From NCBI RefSeq assembly GCF_002150785.1, contig NZ_MTAZ01000015.1:62001-126000 (forward strand): DNA of 64,000 nt. The letters are read 5' to 3'. This DNA is from Arenibacter amylolyticus. Lineage in GTDB: Bacteria > Bacteroidota > Bacteroidia > Flavobacteriales > Flavobacteriaceae. The translations under genes and the position numbers were made by a program. Shown piece after piece: positions 28,458 through 37,872 of the stretch. The first letter of the stretch is position 1. Every line of letters begins with the position of its first letter. The notes under the pieces were generated by a model that was not told where the DNA came from, did not search any database, and was given only the letters and a program-made list of their open reading frames with translations.

Positions 28458-28503
28458 AGCCCGCCTATACAGTACGGGCAAGCCCGCCTGAATTGTACGG
28501 ACA
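28458..28503. repeat. Two imperfect 23-bp tandem repeats
   Basis: Two adjacent units begin AGCCCGCCT and end GTACGGxCA, at 28458-28480 and 28481-28503. The units can pair internally (GCCCG...CGGGC). They lie just after the amylase gene. They could be a small REP-like element; no other copy is seen in this window. Confidence 0.5.
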
Positions 28504-28630
28504 ATCCCAAGTGGTATGGGAAGGTAACTACTGATATTAACTGGAAGTCTTCCTGAACGAAACGAAAAGCTAAATGTTAGTAGGTTCAAATATCACTTAG
28601 TGAGTAAAACAAAGGAAGTATAACATACAA

Positions 28631-28666
28631 GAAAGCCCATGTTAGTTATTATTAACATGGGCTTTC
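28631..28666. terminator. Perfect 14-bp hairpin terminator between convergent genes
   Basis: GAAAGCCCATGTTA (28631-28644) and TAACATGGGCTTTC (28653-28666) pair perfectly around an 8-nt loop, followed on the plus strand by a T-rich tail. It lies between the convergent GH13 and antiporter genes and probably ends both transcripts. Confidence 0.8.
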
Positions 28667-28670
28667 TTAT

Positions 28671-30131
28671 TTATTTTCTCAGCACCCTATTCACTTCGTC
28701 TATAATTTCCTCCTTATCTGCTAGCACAAATAAGGTATCCTTATCTTCAATTATAGTAGATCCATTAGGAGTAATAAACTCGCCGTCTCTTTTAATCATG
28801 GCAATGATAGCGTGCTTTGGAAAGCCCAACTCTACAATTTGCTTATTCGCCGCATAACAGTCGGTCCCAACAGGGATTTCCTTTAGCAAGGTTTTTGGAT
28901 TATCCATCAACAACATATCGGTAGCGGTCATTCTTTTCTCCTGTGCAGGTAGGGCAACTCGTAACCATTTTGCCACCACAGACAGCGTGGTCCCTTGGAT
29001 AAGTACGGAGGTAACGGAGATAAAGAATACGATATTAAAAATCATATCGGCCTTATCTATCCCCGCAAGCAACGGGTAGGTGGCAAATACGATAGGCACC
29101 GCACCCCGTAGACCAACCCAAGAGATATAAACCCGTCTCCTAAATTTCATTTTAAAGAACATAAGGCTTAGCATTACACTAACGGGCCTGGCAACAAGGA
29201 TTAAAAAGAGTGAGATAAGCAAACCTATCCCTATTACCGGAATAATATGGGAAGGATACACCAAAAGACCCAGGGTTAGGAAGAGTACAATCTGCATCAA
29301 CCAAGCCAAACCATCAAACATTTTTAGTATAGAGCGCTTGTGTATAAGATCTTGATTACCAAGGTACACCGCACAGATATAAATGGCTAAGAAACCGTTT
29401 CCGCCTACAAAATCGGTGGCGGAAAAGGTGATGAACATCAGGGCGATAACCAAAACGGGGTAAAGCCCTTGAAAATCCAACTTAATCCTATTTATAACGT
29501 ATTTACTGATTTTTCCAAAGGCAAATCCGGCAATAGCACCGACTACCATCTGCTGTAAAAACTTGGGTACAACGGACCAAATACTTTGGTCTTGGTACAC
29601 CACCAAAGTTAAGAACGAAATGGTAAGCACATAGGCCATGGGATCGTTACTTCCACTTTCCAATTCCAAGGTAGGCCTTAGATTCTTTTTAAGGGCGAGA
29701 TTTTTAGATCTTAAAATAGAGAAAACCGCTGCTGCATCCGTTGAGGATACAATGGAGCCCAACAACATGCTTTCATAAATAGTAAAATCCGTAATATAAT
29801 AGACAAAGGTCCCTATAGAGACTGCCGTTAGCAACACCCCTACCGTAGATAGCACCACCCCTTCCCTAAGGATGGGCCGCACTTCGCCCCAGTTGGTATC
29901 TAACCCTCCGGAAAACAGTATAAAATTTAAGGATACGATCCCTATAAATTGCGCGATCTTAGGATCGTCGAAGTGTATATCTACAAGTCCGTCTGCACCC
30001 GCCAGCATTCCAACCCCCAAAAACAGTAATAAGGTAGGAACCCCAAATTTGTAGGAGGTCTTTCCCACCACAATACTGATTAATAGGAGTAATGATCCAA
30101 CTAATAAAATATTCTCGATGGTTAAGTGCAT
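28671..30131 (-). CDS. CPA1-family K+/H+ (NhaP2/CvrA-like) antiporter
   Basis: 486-residue inner-membrane cation/proton antiporter. The transport domain (about 1-390) has 12-13 membrane segments with the family's SSTDAAAVFSIL and ELESGSNDPMAYVL motifs (ion-binding Asp residues) and FLGVGMLAGADG near the N-terminus. A C-terminal TrkA_C-like regulatory domain (about 405-486; ELGFPKHAIIAMIKR, DTLFVLADKEE) is the mark of the NhaP2 group, which expels K+ (and Na+) for proton uptake. The gene stands alone, separated by 230 bp from the efflux operon. Confidence 0.92.
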   Translation of the reverse strand: MHLTIENILLVGSLLLLISIVVGKTSYKFGVPTLLLFLGVGMLAGADGLVDIHFDDPKIAQFIGIVSLNFILFSGGLDTNWGEVRPILREGVVLSTVGVLLTAVSIGTFVYYITDFTIYESMLLGSIVSSTDAAAVFSILRSKNLALKKNLRPTLELESGSNDPMAYVLTISFLTLVVYQDQSIWSVVPKFLQQMVVGAIAGFAFGKISKYVINRIKLDFQGLYPVLVIALMFITFSATDFVGGNGFLAIYICAVYLGNQDLIHKRSILKMFDGLAWLMQIVLFLTLGLLVYPSHIIPVIGIGLLISLFLILVARPVSVMLSLMFFKMKFRRRVYISWVGLRGAVPIVFATYPLLAGIDKADMIFNIVFFISVTSVLIQGTTLSVVAKWLRVALPAQEKRMTATDMLLMDNPKTLLKEIPVGTDCYAANKQIVELGFPKHAIIAMIKRDGEFITPNGSTIIEDKDTLFVLADKEEIIDEVNRVLRK

Positions 30132-30361
30132 AGGTCCCTCTTTACGGTTTTCGCAAAAATAACCCTTCTTTATAAATTAGGTGAACATCTGGGTCTAAAT
30201 TTAAAATTAATGGTAAAAATCACCGCTTATTACAATTTTTTTATAGATTTGTTTCCATTATCTGTTTTTGAATGGCCAAAAGGTACTTTTGGCCATTACA
30301 TCCTAATCTATTTATCCCATCAGCACAACACCGTTTTTTGAAGTACTAAGTACCCTAAAAC

Positions 30362-31768
30362 TTAATTCCAACCGCCGCCCAAGGCCTTATATAAATCTAC
30401 CACAGATTGCAACTGTCCATTTCGTGTATTTGCCAGATCTAAGCTGGAATTCAAGGTGTTTTCCTGGGCTCTTAGCACCTCTAGATAATTAGCCAATCCA
30501 TTGTTCAATAATTCTTGTGAATACTCCGCAGCCATGGCATAGGCTTCATATTCTTTTTCTTTTATGGCGATTTTCTCCGTTGCCAAATTATAGGAAAACA
30601 TGGCATCGGAAACTTCTTTGCTAGCAGTAAGTACGGCCTGTTTAAAATTTAAACTAGCCATTTCCTGCTGTGCCTTAGACACTTCATATTGGGTGCGGAT
30701 TTTTCTTCCATTTAAAATAGGCTGCGCAAGCCCCCCTACCAAATTGGCAAAAAGGGAATTAGCACTGAACAGTTGGTCAAAATTCAGGCTCTGAAATCCT
30801 CCTGTAGCCGAAAGGGTTAGGGATGGATAGAAATTACTCCTTGCCACATTGCTAAGCTCAAAGGCCTTTCGCAATTCCAATTCGGCCACCATAACATCCG
30901 GACGGTTGCTCAATAACTGCGCAGGTACCCCAATGACCAATTCTGTAGAAATCTGCTGATCTGCCAACACAGTCCTTTCCTTGGCTTTAGGCGTTTCCCC
31001 TAGTAGCACGGATAGCGTGTTTTCTAATAAGTATGCCTGATTTTTAAGGTCGACCAATATCGCTTTAGCGGTATGAAGCTGTGCCTCTGTCTGTTTCACC
31101 CCCACTTGGGAAACCTGTCCCGCTTCCATCAATGCTTTAGTAGTTTCCAAGCTGTTTTTACGAGTAGCTATGGTTTGCTTTGTAAGGGTCATCTGCTCGT
31201 CTACGGTAAGCAATTGATAATATACGGATGCGATGTTCGCTATAAGTCGGGACTTTACAGCCTGATGAGCGGCTACCGTCTGTAGGTAAGAAGCTTCAGA
31301 AGCTCTCTTATTACTTCGGATCTTGCCCCAAATATCTGCCTCCCATGCCAAACTTCCTGTAAGTTCGTACTGATCTTGTGAACTACCTACAAGGGCTCCC
31401 ATAGGACTGTTTTTTGACAATTCCTGATGAATATACCCTGCATTGGCGGAAAATGTTGGCAAATAGCCCGCTTTCCCTTGCTTTAGGGTTGCCTCTGCAG
31501 CAACAATTTGCTGCAAGGCTACCCGGATGTCCATATTATTGTGCAGTCCCTGCTCTATATACTGTGTAAGTATAGGATCTGTAAAGAGATCTCTCCAAGA
31601 TACCTCCGCTATGCTTACACTATCCTGAGCAATTTGATCTGTTCTAAACGCGGCTTCCTCAATAATAGCCTGGTCTGATTGTACATAATCCTTTGCGGAA
31701 AAACAGGATACCAATAGTACTGGCATACTGGCGATAATTAAATACTTTGTTAAATGTGATGTTCTCAT
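30362..31768 (-). CDS. TolC-like outer-membrane factor of the RND efflux pump (NodT/OprM family)
   Basis: 468-residue lipoprotein: MRTSHLTKYLIIASMPVLLVSC, Cys about residue 22. The ATG at 31768 is preferred because a longer frame would overlap the upstream permease. Two OEP repeats with long alpha-helical segments form the periplasmic tunnel (GLHNNMDIRVALQQIVAAEATLKQGKAGYLP; LLSNRPDVMVAELELRKA). It is the last gene of the minus-strand gbsR-MFP-RND-OMF operon, starting 4 bp after the permease stop, and completes a tripartite pump. Confidence 0.95.
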   Translation of the reverse strand: MRTSHLTKYLIIASMPVLLVSCFSAKDYVQSDQAIIEEAAFRTDQIAQDSVSIAEVSWRDLFTDPILTQYIEQGLHNNMDIRVALQQIVAAEATLKQGKAGYLPTFSANAGYIHQELSKNSPMGALVGSSQDQYELTGSLAWEADIWGKIRSNKRASEASYLQTVAAHQAVKSRLIANIASVYYQLLTVDEQMTLTKQTIATRKNSLETTKALMEAGQVSQVGVKQTEAQLHTAKAILVDLKNQAYLLENTLSVLLGETPKAKERTVLADQQISTELVIGVPAQLLSNRPDVMVAELELRKAFELSNVARSNFYPSLTLSATGGFQSLNFDQLFSANSLFANLVGGLAQPILNGRKIRTQYEVSKAQQEMASLNFKQAVLTASKEVSDAMFSYNLATEKIAIKEKEYEAYAMAAEYSQELLNNGLANYLEVLRAQENTLNSSLDLANTRNGQLQSVVDLYKALGGGWN

Positions 31769-31772
31769 ATGT

Positions 31773-34700
31773 TTAAACTTCTTCTGTAATTTCCAAAACT
31801 TCATTTTTTGACTTTCTGCCTACTTTTTCCTGTAACCACTGGAATAGGATAAATAGAATAGGAATCACAAAAACTCCCAACACAGTACCTATCAACAATC
31901 CTCCAACCGCTCCAGTTCCTATGGCTCGGTTACCCTCGGCCCCCACACCTGAGGCCAATACCAACGGCAGCAGTCCAAAGATAAAGGCGAAGGAAGTCAT
32001 TAAAATTGGTCGTAACCTTGCTTTAGCAGCATCTATGGCAGAATTTACGATGGTTTCTCCCCTTCTTCTTCTTTGAATAGCGAACTCCACAATTAAGATA
32101 GCATTCTTTGCCAGCAACCCGATTAACATAATTAAGGCAATCTGGAAGTAGATATTATTTTCCAGCCCTGCGAATTTGGTGGATATAAAGGCCCCGAAAA
32201 TTCCCAATGGTAAGGAAAACAACACGGCAAAGGGCAATAGATAACTCTCGTATTGGGCACTTAACAAGAAGTAAACAAAAACGATTACCAAAATTAATAT
32301 AATAGTGGTTTGGTTACCTGCATTGATCTCTTCTCTAGTAAGTCCGGAATAGGCCGTACTGAAATTTGCTGGAAGCTCCGCTGCTACCTCTTCTACCGCA
32401 GTAATTGCATCTCCTGTGCTAAACCCAGGATTTACCGCTGCAGTTACCTTCGTTGAGTTAAAGAGGTTAAAACGTGTTACCGACTGTGGACCATACACCC
32501 GCTCTACACTTACAAACTGTGTAATGGGCGCCATTTCCCCGCTTTTAGTTTTCACATAAAGACTGTTTAGATCTTGCTTTTGGGCCCTACTCTCGGGCAG
32601 GGATTGAATATAAACCCTGTACTGTTTCCCGAAACGGGAGAAGTCTGCCGCATAAATACTTCCTATATACCCCTGAAGGGTATTGAAAATGCTGTTTATA
32701 TTGACCCCATAATCCTTTGCCAAGGGCACGTTGATATCCAATTTATACTGAGGATATTGCGTACTGAAGGACGACTGGGCATACATAAGTTCGGGCCTTT
32801 GCATCAACTTCCCTATAAATTCTTTATTCACTTGATCTAACTCACTAAAATCCCCACCAGATAGGTCCAGTAGATTCACTTCCACTCCCGAAGAATTTCC
32901 AAAACCAGGAATACTTGGGGGTGAGAAGAATATTATTTTAGCATCGGAAACAGTGGCGGCGATACCAAACAGCTTTCCGGTAATGGCCTTGGTAGACAGG
33001 TCATCAGTAGGTCTGTCCTTCCAATCGTCCAATTTAATAAACCCTAAGCCATAGTTATTACCTGCTCCGTTAATTAAACTAATTCCGTTAATGAGGGTAA
33101 CACTATTTACTCCAGGTAAATCTTTTATTTTACCATATATTTCACGGTTTACTTCGGCCGTTCTATCTATGGAGGCCCCTGGTGGCAATTCTATGTTCAC
33201 AAACACCAACCCTCTATCCTCATCCGGTACAAATCCAGATGGCGTGGTGTTAGAAGCCCATACGATCCCCGCAACAGAAACTATAAGAATAGCTCCCGTG
33301 ATCCATTTATGACGGTATAAAAATCCGAGCGATTTCCCATAGCGTTTTACAGTAGCATCAAAGCCTAGGTTAAAGGCATGGAAAAACCGCTGTAGGAATG
33401 TTTTTTTCTTTTCTTCCTCTGTGTGGGGCTTTAATAATAGCGCACATAATGCCGGACTTAAAGTAAGGGCATTAACCGCAGAAATTAAGATGGCCACGAT
33501 TAGCGTAATCCCAAACTGCTCATAGAATACCCCGGTAGGCCCTGTGATAAAAGTTACAGGTACAAAAACTGCAGCCATGACTAGGGTGATAGATATAATA
33601 GCTCCGGTTATTTCGCCCATAGCCTCTATGGTGGCTTTTTCCATATCCTTGGCACCCTCGTCTATTTTGGCGTGGACTGCTTCTACCACTACAATGGCAT
33701 CATCTACCACAATACCGATGGCTAGTAACAGTGCAAACAGCGTTAACAGGTTAATAGAATAACCAAAAAGATTTAAGAAAAAGAAGGTACCTATAATGGA
33801 TACTGGTACGGCAATAGCCGGAATTAAGGTGGATCTAAAATCCTGCAAGAAAATAAAGACCACCACAAAAACTAGTAAAAAGGCTTCTATAAAAGTTTTT
33901 ATCACTTTGTTGACGGAAGCATTTAAAAACTCGTTGGTATCATAAGGAATTACATAGCTGATGCCATCGGGGAATCCTTTTTCCAATGTCTTGAGTTCTG
34001 TTTTAATCTCCTCAATGATCTTTTGGGCATCGGAACCAGGAGTTTGATAAATGGCCATAGCCACACTAGGATTTCCGTCGGTTTTGGCGCTACTGGAGTA
34101 CGATTGCGCATCCAACTCAATGGTTGCCACATCCTTTAATCGGAGGTACTGTCCATCCCCTAGGGCCTTGATCACAATATTTCCATATTCCGCTTCGGTT
34201 CTATAGCGACCGTCATAGGTAATTACATAGGAGAATGCCTCTCCATGATTTTCACCAATGGTTCCTGCTGCCGCTTCCTGACTCTGTTCGTTTATAGCCT
34301 GATTAATATCGGAAGGCGATAATCCATAAGCCGCCATTTTGTTGGGCTGCAACCACACTCTCATCGCGTAATCCTTACTTCCAAATACGTTTACATCCCC
34401 TACTCCATCTACCCGTTGAAAGGCTGGTACTACATTAATCTTTAGGTAATTCTGCAAGAAAACATCGTTGTACTCTTCAGAATCGGTATAAAAACTAATG
34501 AACATTAGGGCGCTGGTCTGTTGCTTTTGGGTAAGCACCCCCGTCTGCCTTACCGCTTGGGGCAGCAAGGGATTTGCCCGGGCAACACGGTTTTGCACGT
34601 TTACCGCCGCAATATCTGGATCTACATCCTGTTTAAAATATACGGTGATGGCCGCGGTTCCGTTATTGGTGGCCGTAGAGGTGAGATAGGTCATCCCCTC

Positions 34701-34916
34701 TACCCCATTAATCTGTTCTTCTATAGGAATTATTACACTTTCCAATATGGTAGCCGCAGAGGCTCCAGGATAGCTTGCTGTAACCTGAATGGTAGGTGGG
34801 GCAATATCCGGATATTGGGTTACGGAAAGGGAACTTAATCCCAGCAATCCCAAAATTACTATGATTACGGAAATTACCGTAGATAGTACAGGACGGGTGA
34901 TAAAAGTCTTGATCAT
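31773..34916 (-). CDS. RND-family hydrophobe/amphiphile efflux permease (AcrB/MexB-like)
   Basis: 1047 residues, normal length. Twelve membrane helices and two periplasmic porter domains are expected. The proton-relay residues are present: paired Asp in GIVVDDAIVVVEAV (TM4) and Lys in LAKNAILIVEFA (TM10). The N-terminal FITRPVLSTVISVIIVILG and PGASAATILESVIIPIEEQINGV are HAE-1 hallmarks. It exports drugs, bile-salt-like or other amphiphilic compounds together with the MFP and OMF neighbours. It sits 21 bp downstream of the MFP gene. Transcription is probably controlled by the GbsR-type repressor heading the operon. Confidence 0.96.
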   Translation of the reverse strand: MIKTFITRPVLSTVISVIIVILGLLGLSSLSVTQYPDIAPPTIQVTASYPGASAATILESVIIPIEEQINGVEGMTYLTSTATNNGTAAITVYFKQDVDPDIAAVNVQNRVARANPLLPQAVRQTGVLTQKQQTSALMFISFYTDSEEYNDVFLQNYLKINVVPAFQRVDGVGDVNVFGSKDYAMRVWLQPNKMAAYGLSPSDINQAINEQSQEAAAGTIGENHGEAFSYVITYDGRYRTEAEYGNIVIKALGDGQYLRLKDVATIELDAQSYSSSAKTDGNPSVAMAIYQTPGSDAQKIIEEIKTELKTLEKGFPDGISYVIPYDTNEFLNASVNKVIKTFIEAFLLVFVVVFIFLQDFRSTLIPAIAVPVSIIGTFFFLNLFGYSINLLTLFALLLAIGIVVDDAIVVVEAVHAKIDEGAKDMEKATIEAMGEITGAIISITLVMAAVFVPVTFITGPTGVFYEQFGITLIVAILISAVNALTLSPALCALLLKPHTEEEKKKTFLQRFFHAFNLGFDATVKRYGKSLGFLYRHKWITGAILIVSVAGIVWASNTTPSGFVPDEDRGLVFVNIELPPGASIDRTAEVNREIYGKIKDLPGVNSVTLINGISLINGAGNNYGLGFIKLDDWKDRPTDDLSTKAITGKLFGIAATVSDAKIIFFSPPSIPGFGNSSGVEVNLLDLSGGDFSELDQVNKEFIGKLMQRPELMYAQSSFSTQYPQYKLDINVPLAKDYGVNINSIFNTLQGYIGSIYAADFSRFGKQYRVYIQSLPESRAQKQDLNSLYVKTKSGEMAPITQFVSVERVYGPQSVTRFNLFNSTKVTAAVNPGFSTGDAITAVEEVAAELPANFSTAYSGLTREEINAGNQTTIILILVIVFVYFLLSAQYESYLLPFAVLFSLPLGIFGAFISTKFAGLENNIYFQIALIMLIGLLAKNAILIVEFAIQRRRRGETIVNSAIDAAKARLRPILMTSFAFIFGLLPLVLASGVGAEGNRAIGTGAVGGLLIGTVLGVFVIPILFILFQWLQEKVGRKSKNEVLEITEEV

Positions 34917-34937
34917 GCTTTCTCTGTCTTATGAATT

Positions 34938-36068
34938 TTAATTTCTAAACTCCGTTTTTCTTAACTGTGCCACCTGGTCAAAGTCTACTTTCTGTGGCGT
35001 TATGGGGCTTCCGTTTCTTAATTTACCCACCCCTTTGGCAACAATGGTCTCCCCTTCTACGAGGCCCGATTCTAAGATGTACATAGGTCCAGCATTACCT
35101 TTTACCGCAATGGCTTTGGCGCTAACCGTATTATCTTCTGAAACGGTATAAACAAAAGTCTTCTCCTGTTGTTCAAAAGTAGCCTCTTGTGGAACCACCA
35201 AGGTGTTCTCAAAAACAGTGGGAATTTGAATGGTACCGCTATTACCATTGGTTAACAATGCGGCATCATTATTAAAAAGTGCCCTAAAGCTAACAGTTCC
35301 CGTATTGGGGTTTATTTGGGAATTAATAGTTTCGATCTTCCCTTTTTGATTAAACTCCCTTCCGTTGGCCAGTAAGAGAGTTACTTCTGGAAGGTTTGCA
35401 ATCTTCTCTTCCTTGGTAGTCCCAGCAGCATTTTGTAAAAAGTCTAAATATGCCTTCTCATTCATGGAAAAATACGCGTAGACTTTACTAATGTTGGAAA
35501 CGGTAGTTAAGGGAATTTGATTGGTAGGACTTACCAAAGCTCCCGTACGAAAGCGTATAGACCCCACATAACCGTCTACCGGACTTACTATGGTAGCATA
35601 GCCAATATTGGCTTCAATACTATTATACGCACTTTTGGCTTGCTGTAATTTAGCTTTCGCGGTTTCCAATTGCACCTGACTAATAATATTTTTAGCCACC
35701 AATGGCTTCAATTTATTTACTTCTACCTCAGCAGCAACAACGTTTGCTTTTGCCGCTGCAGCATCCTGAGTCATGGATTGGGTTTCCAATCTAAAAAGAG
35801 GCTGGCCCTTCTTAACTTTTTCGCCTTCATCTACCAGTACCTCAGTAATATATCCGGATATCTTGGCGCGGACTTCACTATTGACAATACCCTCTATTTT
35901 AGTAGGATAATTGGTGTAAGAAGTAACGGTTTTGATAGGAACCTCCATAACAGGAAAGGGAAGTGCAGCCATGGCCGCTGTTCCGGGTTGTCCCGATTTA
36001 TCGCTTCCGCAAGAAGCTAAGAAAGTTAATATTAAAATGGGAATGGCAGATTTAAAAGTTGTTTTCAT
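34938..36068 (-). CDS. RND periplasmic adaptor (membrane fusion protein, AcrA-like)
   Basis: 376-residue lipoprotein: MKTTFKSAIPILILTFLASC with Cys20. Domain order: barrel-sandwich/lipoyl half (VRAKISGYITEVLVDEGEKVKKGQPLF), an alpha-helical hairpin (about 95-150, AKANVVAAEVEVNKLKPL), the second lipoyl half (YATIVSPVDGYVGSIRFRTGALV), a beta-barrel domain and a membrane-proximal domain. It links the RND permease to the outer-membrane factor. The gene is separated from gbsR by 227 bp containing an inverted-repeat element and a second copy of the putative operator, so it may also have its own promoter. Confidence 0.94.
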   Translation of the reverse strand: MKTTFKSAIPILILTFLASCGSDKSGQPGTAAMAALPFPVMEVPIKTVTSYTNYPTKIEGIVNSEVRAKISGYITEVLVDEGEKVKKGQPLFRLETQSMTQDAAAAKANVVAAEVEVNKLKPLVAKNIISQVQLETAKAKLQQAKSAYNSIEANIGYATIVSPVDGYVGSIRFRTGALVSPTNQIPLTTVSNISKVYAYFSMNEKAYLDFLQNAAGTTKEEKIANLPEVTLLLANGREFNQKGKIETINSQINPNTGTVSFRALFNNDAALLTNGNSGTIQIPTVFENTLVVPQEATFEQQEKTFVYTVSEDNTVSAKAIAVKGNAGPMYILESGLVEGETIVAKGVGKLRNGSPITPQKVDFDQVAQLRKTEFRN

Positions 36069-36100
36069 TTGTAGATATTTATTGATTTATAACGGTCATA

Positions 36101-36183
36101 CCAGCCCGACTAGGTCGTTCTGGCGGGTGCGATTCGCATATCTTCATTCGCATTTGACCGCCAGAATGAATCTTTCGGGCTGG
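36101..36183. repeat. Nested inverted-repeat element
   Basis: Outer arms CCAGCCCGA (36101-36109) and TCGGGCTGG (36175-36183) and inner arms TTCTGGCGG (36118-36126) and CCGCCAGAA (36158-36166) pair perfectly, giving a two-storey stem-loop. The loop holds two copies of ATTCGCAT. It is much richer in G+C than its surroundings and looks like a REP/BIME-type mobile repeat or a strongly structured leader of the pump genes. Confidence 0.65.
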
Positions 36184-36248
36184 CGACCAGATTTCGGACA
36201 TGCTCATTTCATTTGTTGAATAATTGATTCTTTGTTTAAACTAAGATG

Positions 36249-36272
36249 GTAGTCCGAATTAGTTTGGACTAT
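36249..36272 (-). promoter_or_regulatory. Putative GbsR operator upstream of the efflux pump genes
   Basis: TAGTCC-N10-GGACTA is the same 24-bp layout as the sites at the gbsR and META-lipoprotein promoters. On the minus strand it is followed after 5 bp by TAGTTTAA, an imperfect -7 box, then the MFP gene about 170 bp further on. It also lies just after the gbsR stop, so a terminator role is an alternative. Confidence 0.45.
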
Positions 36273-36295
36273 CAATTTTGTGTGATTTGAAGTGA

Positions 36296-36781
36296 TTATT
36301 GTTGATTTTGGAATTGCTCTATTTCGTTTATTTTGAGTCGAGTGGAATTTAATTGTTCTTCCAAGTATTCCTGAAATAAACCACCCACGAATAGGGTGTC
36401 ATTAAATTTTTCTGAATTGTTATGTTGGTAGAAGTCTTTAATTTTACGTACAATATCCAACTCCTTAAGAAGCATACTTTCGTATTGCTTTATTGCACTG
36501 CCCACATAATTATTTGTAGTTTTAAAATAACGCTTCCTGTCCCCTATTTTGGTGTAATAATCCAAATACCCCAATTGCAACAGGACATTAATATTACTAG
36601 AAACAGAACTTTTACAAGCTGCAGTAAGCGCTATAATCTCATCAAATGTTAATCCATTACCGAAGGAAAGTAAGGTTGTGGCATATATGCGCGCAGCTAA
36701 AGGTGCCAAACCAGCCCTTTCCTCTAAATTAAGTCCTATTTCTTCTATCAGTACGTCCTTTTTTGGAATTACCTCTTTCAT
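36296..36781 (-). CDS. GbsR/MarR-family transcriptional regulator of the RND pump
   Basis: 161 residues from the ATG at 36781 (MKEVIPKKDV). A TTG start at 36802 is possible but would overlap the -7 box. Winged-helix MarR/GbsR fold: EEIGLNLEERAGLAPLAARIYATTLL, then the recognition helix region CKSSVSSNINVLLQLGYLDYY and the wing GDRKRYFK, then a helical dimerisation tail. In Bacteroidota, regulators of this kind often head RND pump operons and repress them. A near-perfect palindrome overlaps its own promoter, suggesting autoregulation. A paralogue lies 2.2 kb to the right. Confidence 0.9.
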   Translation of the reverse strand: MKEVIPKKDVLIEEIGLNLEERAGLAPLAARIYATTLLSFGNGLTFDEIIALTAACKSSVSSNINVLLQLGYLDYYTKIGDRKRYFKTTNNYVGSAIKQYESMLLKELDIVRKIKDFYQHNNSEKFNDTLFVGGLFQEYLEEQLNSTRLKINEIEQFQNQQ

Positions 36782-36799
36782 CTCATTATAATTATCGGA

Positions 36800-36834
36800 C
36801 AAAATTACGATTAGTTCGTAAACTTACGAACCAA
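36800..36834 (-). promoter_or_regulatory. gbsR promoter with overlapping operator
   Basis: On the minus strand a perfect -7 box TAATTTTG (36800-36807) lies 19 bp from the ATG. Immediately upstream is the inverted repeat TTAGTTC-N10-GAACCAA (36811-36834), whose core GTTCGTAA-AC-TTACGAAC is a perfect palindrome. The operator therefore fills the space between the -33 and -7 elements, the geometry of repression. Confidence 0.7.
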
Positions 36835-36961
36835 TAAAATTTAATGTTTTGTTAAATTTAACGGAAGGAATAATTCGACCCTTATCTACTAACAATCAAC
36901 TCATTACACAACAGTACATAGTTGCAGAATTTCTAAAAGGGAAATCAAAAGGGCTTAATTA

Positions 36962-37858
36962 CTATACAGTAGAACCAGCTGATTGTTTACTTTTACCAAT
37001 CAGATAGATTCCGACAAGAATCAACAATCCGCCTAACATATACCATACGGTAAACTTTTCACCATCTAAAAGTCCCCATATAACGGCTACTAAGGGAAGT
37101 AAATAAGTTACGGTACTGGCAAATACCGGAGAGGTATTCTGTATAAGCCTATAGTATAGCACCATAGCAATGGCGGTACCCATAATAGTTAAAATTGCCA
37201 AGTATCCCACAGCTTCATAGGCTTCTGGGGTAGCTTGAAAGTTTTGGAAAATACCGGATAAGATTAGGATGAGAAAAGAAGGAAGCATCCATACCGTAAA
37301 AACAGCACTAGATAGCTGCAGAGGGGGAAGATTCTGTAATTTTTCTTTTATAATTAGGGCACTCACAGCATAACTAGCCGTAGCCAAAACCACTAGAAAA
37401 GCATAAAATAATTGGGAGTCTTCCGTACTTGTTTCCGAGAAGTACATTAGGCTGGCCGCTCCTAAAAAGCCAATTATTGCACCCACAAATTGGATATACC
37501 TGCTGCGGATCCCAAAGAATATAAATCCGAAAACCAAAACAAACACTGGGACTAGTGAATCCAGTATTCCTGCCAAGGAACTACTCACCTTTGTTTGCGC
37601 CAAGGGAAAAAGGAACATTGGCAAGAAATTTCCGAAAAAACCGGTCACAATCACCCAAAACAGCACTTTTTTAGACATTTTTCTCAATGCTGGAATCCCC
37701 AAGTAAGCCATAATAAGGCCCGAGACACCTACACGAATGGCACCAATCTCATAGGGTGAAAATACTAAGAGCGACTTTTTAATTAAGATAAAAGAACTCC
37801 CCCAGGTCAGTGCTATTACGATGAGGAGAAACCATTTGTTATCGATTAATTTTCCCAT
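36962..37858 (-). CDS. EamA-family (DMT superfamily) transporter
   Basis: 298 residues from the ATG at 37858 (MGKLIDNKWFLLIVIALTWGSSF); a TTG nine bases upstream is less likely. Ten membrane helices in two EamA repeats, with the typical N-terminal WGSSFILIK, the loop GAIRVGVSGLIMA and the second-repeat ATVTYLLPLVAVIWGLLDGE. It is a metabolite exporter of unknown substrate. It is preceded by a perfect -7 box only 7-14 bp from the ATG, so the transcript would be almost leaderless. Confidence 0.9.
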   Translation of the reverse strand: MGKLIDNKWFLLIVIALTWGSSFILIKKSLLVFSPYEIGAIRVGVSGLIMAYLGIPALRKMSKKVLFWVIVTGFFGNFLPMFLFPLAQTKVSSSLAGILDSLVPVFVLVFGFIFFGIRSRYIQFVGAIIGFLGAASLMYFSETSTEDSQLFYAFLVVLATASYAVSALIIKEKLQNLPPLQLSSAVFTVWMLPSFLILILSGIFQNFQATPEAYEAVGYLAILTIMGTAIAMVLYYRLIQNTSPVFASTVTYLLPLVAVIWGLLDGEKFTVWYMLGGLLILVGIYLIGKSKQSAGSTV

Positions 37859-37864
37859 AATCCG

Positions 37865-37872
37865 CAAAGTTA
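37865..37872 (-). promoter_or_regulatory. -7 box of the EamA transporter gene
   Basis: TAACTTTG on the minus strand matches TAnnTTTG. A TTG lies 18 bp further upstream, inside the hairpin. The expected transcription start is at or next to the ATG. Confidence 0.5.
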
